Of a stretch of 64,000 nt of DNA, positions 62,348 through 64,000 are shown piece by piece (within the stretch, counting starts at the first letter, position 1; each line of letters starts with the position of its first letter). The translations under genes and the position numbers were made by a program. The stretch covers positions 2,033,020 to 2,097,019 of the forward strand of contig VXAY01003846.1 of assembly GCA_013399855.1 (NCBI GenBank). Direction: 5' to 3'. This DNA comes from Oxyruncus cristatus (lineage: Eukaryota; Chordata; Aves; Passeriformes; Cotingidae). Below the pieces are notes generated by a model. It ran no database searches, was not told the origin of the DNA, and worked only from the letters and a program-made list of their open reading frames with translations.

Positions 62348-62949
62348 AAAACACTTTCTGAGAATGAATATTATTACCCTTCTCCCAAATAAGTTTTGAA
62401 GCACATGCAAAGCCCATGGACACTTACACATCATGAGTTGATCTCTTCCTTTCTCTCCAAAGCTACTTTGTAGTGGCAATTTTGTGCGTGTTCCCTGGCA
62501 GTAAGTGTTTATAATTAAACTCAGCCCCAGTCACAGTGCACATGAAGAGGTTGGTTTTGTCTGCTCTCAAAGGTTTCACATTGGATAGGAACTTGGGAGG
62601 TGAGGATATTTCATCTGTTCTACAGGAGAATTTTCAAATACTGCCCATCTTAGCAACCACAAGGAATGTATCTTTTCTCTAGTCATTAAAATGTGTCTTT
62701 GTGGGATAAATGAGTCTACATGTTTTGTCAAAGGTACAGAAACTGATATATTGATTTTGACATACTTTAGTCCTGTGCCAGATGAGGCTACACGTAGGTG
62801 AAAAATTCCACTGTTGAAGAACAATTTTCTCAAAATCTTTCAATATATTTACCCCAAACACAATATAGTTTCTGTCCTTAAGCAGAATAAATGTTGACTA
62901 TCTTGTGTTAGGGTTCCCCTCCCCCACCCCCCACCCCGAATCCATATGT
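62348..62949. other. Intronic stretch, no gene
   Basis: Unique intron sequence right of the duplicated block, with a C-rich run (CCCCTCCCCCACCCCCCACC) near 62916. No gene was recognised. Confidence 0.55.
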
Positions 62950-63152
62950 AGACCAGTAGTCCACAAATTCATTGTCCTCCTTTTGAACATGCTGGCACTG
63001 TCTGTCTCCACAACCAGGATCTTCTTGTAGCAAGCTGTGGAATGGCTCTGCCTCTTTTGCAAAAATATTCTTTCATTTATTGTGGTTTTAATTCTCCTGT
63101 TAGTCTCAAGTATCCCCAGTCCTAGTATTACAAAACTTTGTAAATAGCAGTT
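62950..63152 (-). mobile_element. Ancient CR1-like LINE 3' region
   Basis: CTGTCTCCACAACCAGGATC, GCTGTGGAATGGCTCTGCC, TATTCTTTCATTTATTGTGG and CCCCAGTCCTAGTATTACA follow, in order, the pattern of an old amniote CR1 3' UTR in reverse orientation ('tctccacaac', 'ttccac', 'acttccttttgtttg', 'cccctagttcttgtgtta'). It is strongly diverged, so ends are approximate. Confidence 0.5.
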
Positions 63153-64000
63153 CAAAACTATGTTGGATATATGGCTAGGGCAAAATTTTGTATAGCAACA
63201 AATAGTTATAAATATTCATTATTCTGTATTTTTTTATTCTTTTAAAAAGAAAAAATCGGCCTTTATTTTATTGTTTATAAGACTGGTACTGAACAGAGGA
63301 TTTCATTGTGTCATCTGCAGTGCCAGTAAATCTTTTTCCTGCCTGTTTAAATGCTTCAGAAGCCAGATTTTTATTCCAAAACAGACATGATAAAAAAAGT
63401 TAAAAAATACTTACATTATAATTAAGGAGATAAAGTTATGTTCACTTTAACTGTAGTTTAGCTTCTCTATTTCTCATTTTTCTGTTGTTAATCAAGCTTT
63501 TAAGTAGAAGTGTTATTTTCAAGTTAGAATATAACATTTGAAATGCAGAGGGATTTAGAGGAAAAAAATCTTACTGACAACCTATGTAATATGTGACTGA
63601 AGCAATGAGTTGGAGAATGGAAATTAAATGATGGCTTTCATAAGAAACAGGAAATTAAGGCAATGTGTTTGCTGGTTCAGGGAAGACTCCACTTTAAGGT
63701 AGAGATCATTCCCTTTTTAGTTCATGAAACATCATTGTGGCAATATATCAGCTGTTCACAAAGTAAATGATTAGTGACCAAGCATTCAACATATTTGCCA
63801 TTGTGTTTTTTAACAAATTGTTATCTGGAAATTAAAAGAAGATGGCACTGAGCACTTTGTTCTCTTCAGAAACATCTTTAGTCATCTTGGTTATTGATCC
63901 TCCCCTACTTTGTGTTCCACTAAAAAAATTGAGTATACCTAAAAATAAAAGATAAGCAGTGAAAAATTGATATACTTTCTCTGTTGTATTTCTCTATATG
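63153..64000. other. Intronic stretch to window edge, no gene
   Basis: Very AT-rich unique intron sequence without recognisable genes or repeats. Confidence 0.6.

Larger units (their letters stand above)
45092..64000 (+). other. THSD7A: THSD7A intron 2, 5' portion
   Basis: No further THSD7A exon was recognised to the right edge; the expected exon 3, which should begin by completing the phase-2 codon and continue the fourth TSP1 unit, was not found. The stretch holds CR1 fragments, a duplicated 2-kb block around a single N, and otherwise unremarkable AT-rich DNA. Confidence 0.75.

Noticed and set aside
45092..64000. Search for THSD7A exon 3
   Set aside because: No AG-bounded segment encoding the continuation of the fourth TSP1 repeat was seen, so exon 3 is placed outside the window.

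Overview
This window is vertebrate, almost certainly avian, nuclear DNA. Three things point to a bird: an internal coding exon recognisable as THSD7A, several CR1 LINE fragments (the dominant avian retroposon, some with degenerate ATTCTATGA-type 3' tails), and an LTR of the avian ERVL kind. A passerine is plausible but not proven. The sequence is AT-rich, has long stop-rich intergenic-type stretches, and shows no bacterial-style gene organisation.

Layout. The only well-supported protein-coding sequence is one 832-bp exon at 44260-45091 (+). It has a clear polypyrimidine/AG acceptor and a GT donor and encodes the N-terminal thrombospondin type-1 repeats of THSD7A, matching exon 2 of the gene. 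Everything upstream (1-44259) is read as intron 1 and everything downstream (45092-64000) as intron 2. I did not see exon 1 (signal peptide) or exon 3. The other open frames in the window are chance or repeat-derived.

Repeats. CR1 fragments lie at about 22152, 29111, 29613, 34462, 43370, 46440, 51131, 59062 (with a second copy at 61109) and 62950. A minus-strand ERVL-type LTR occupies about 29330-29963 and is interrupted by a short CR1. A GC-rich LTR-like insertion begins with TG at 41742. A CpG-containing LTR-like fragment sits at the left edge. Microsatellites and homopolymers are scattered through both introns.

Assembly structure is the most striking signal. There are three runs of N. The 95-base run at 39986-40080 sits in a poly-T tract. 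The two single-N positions (42306 and 60301) are each flanked by a duplicated sequence: 135 bp (41609-41743 = 42307-42441) around the LTR-like insertion, and 2046 bp (58255-60300, 60302-62347) around a CR1 piece ending in an (ATCT)n tract. The first looks like an insertion-bearing allele joined to an empty-site allele. The second looks like a false or very recent tandem duplication, with only six substitutions seen, all in a 300-bp stretch. I did not find a convincing new biological system. The things worth following up are the probably polymorphic retroelement 2.5 kb upstream of THSD7A exon 2, with its paired hairpins and small basic ORF, and the two single-N junctions.
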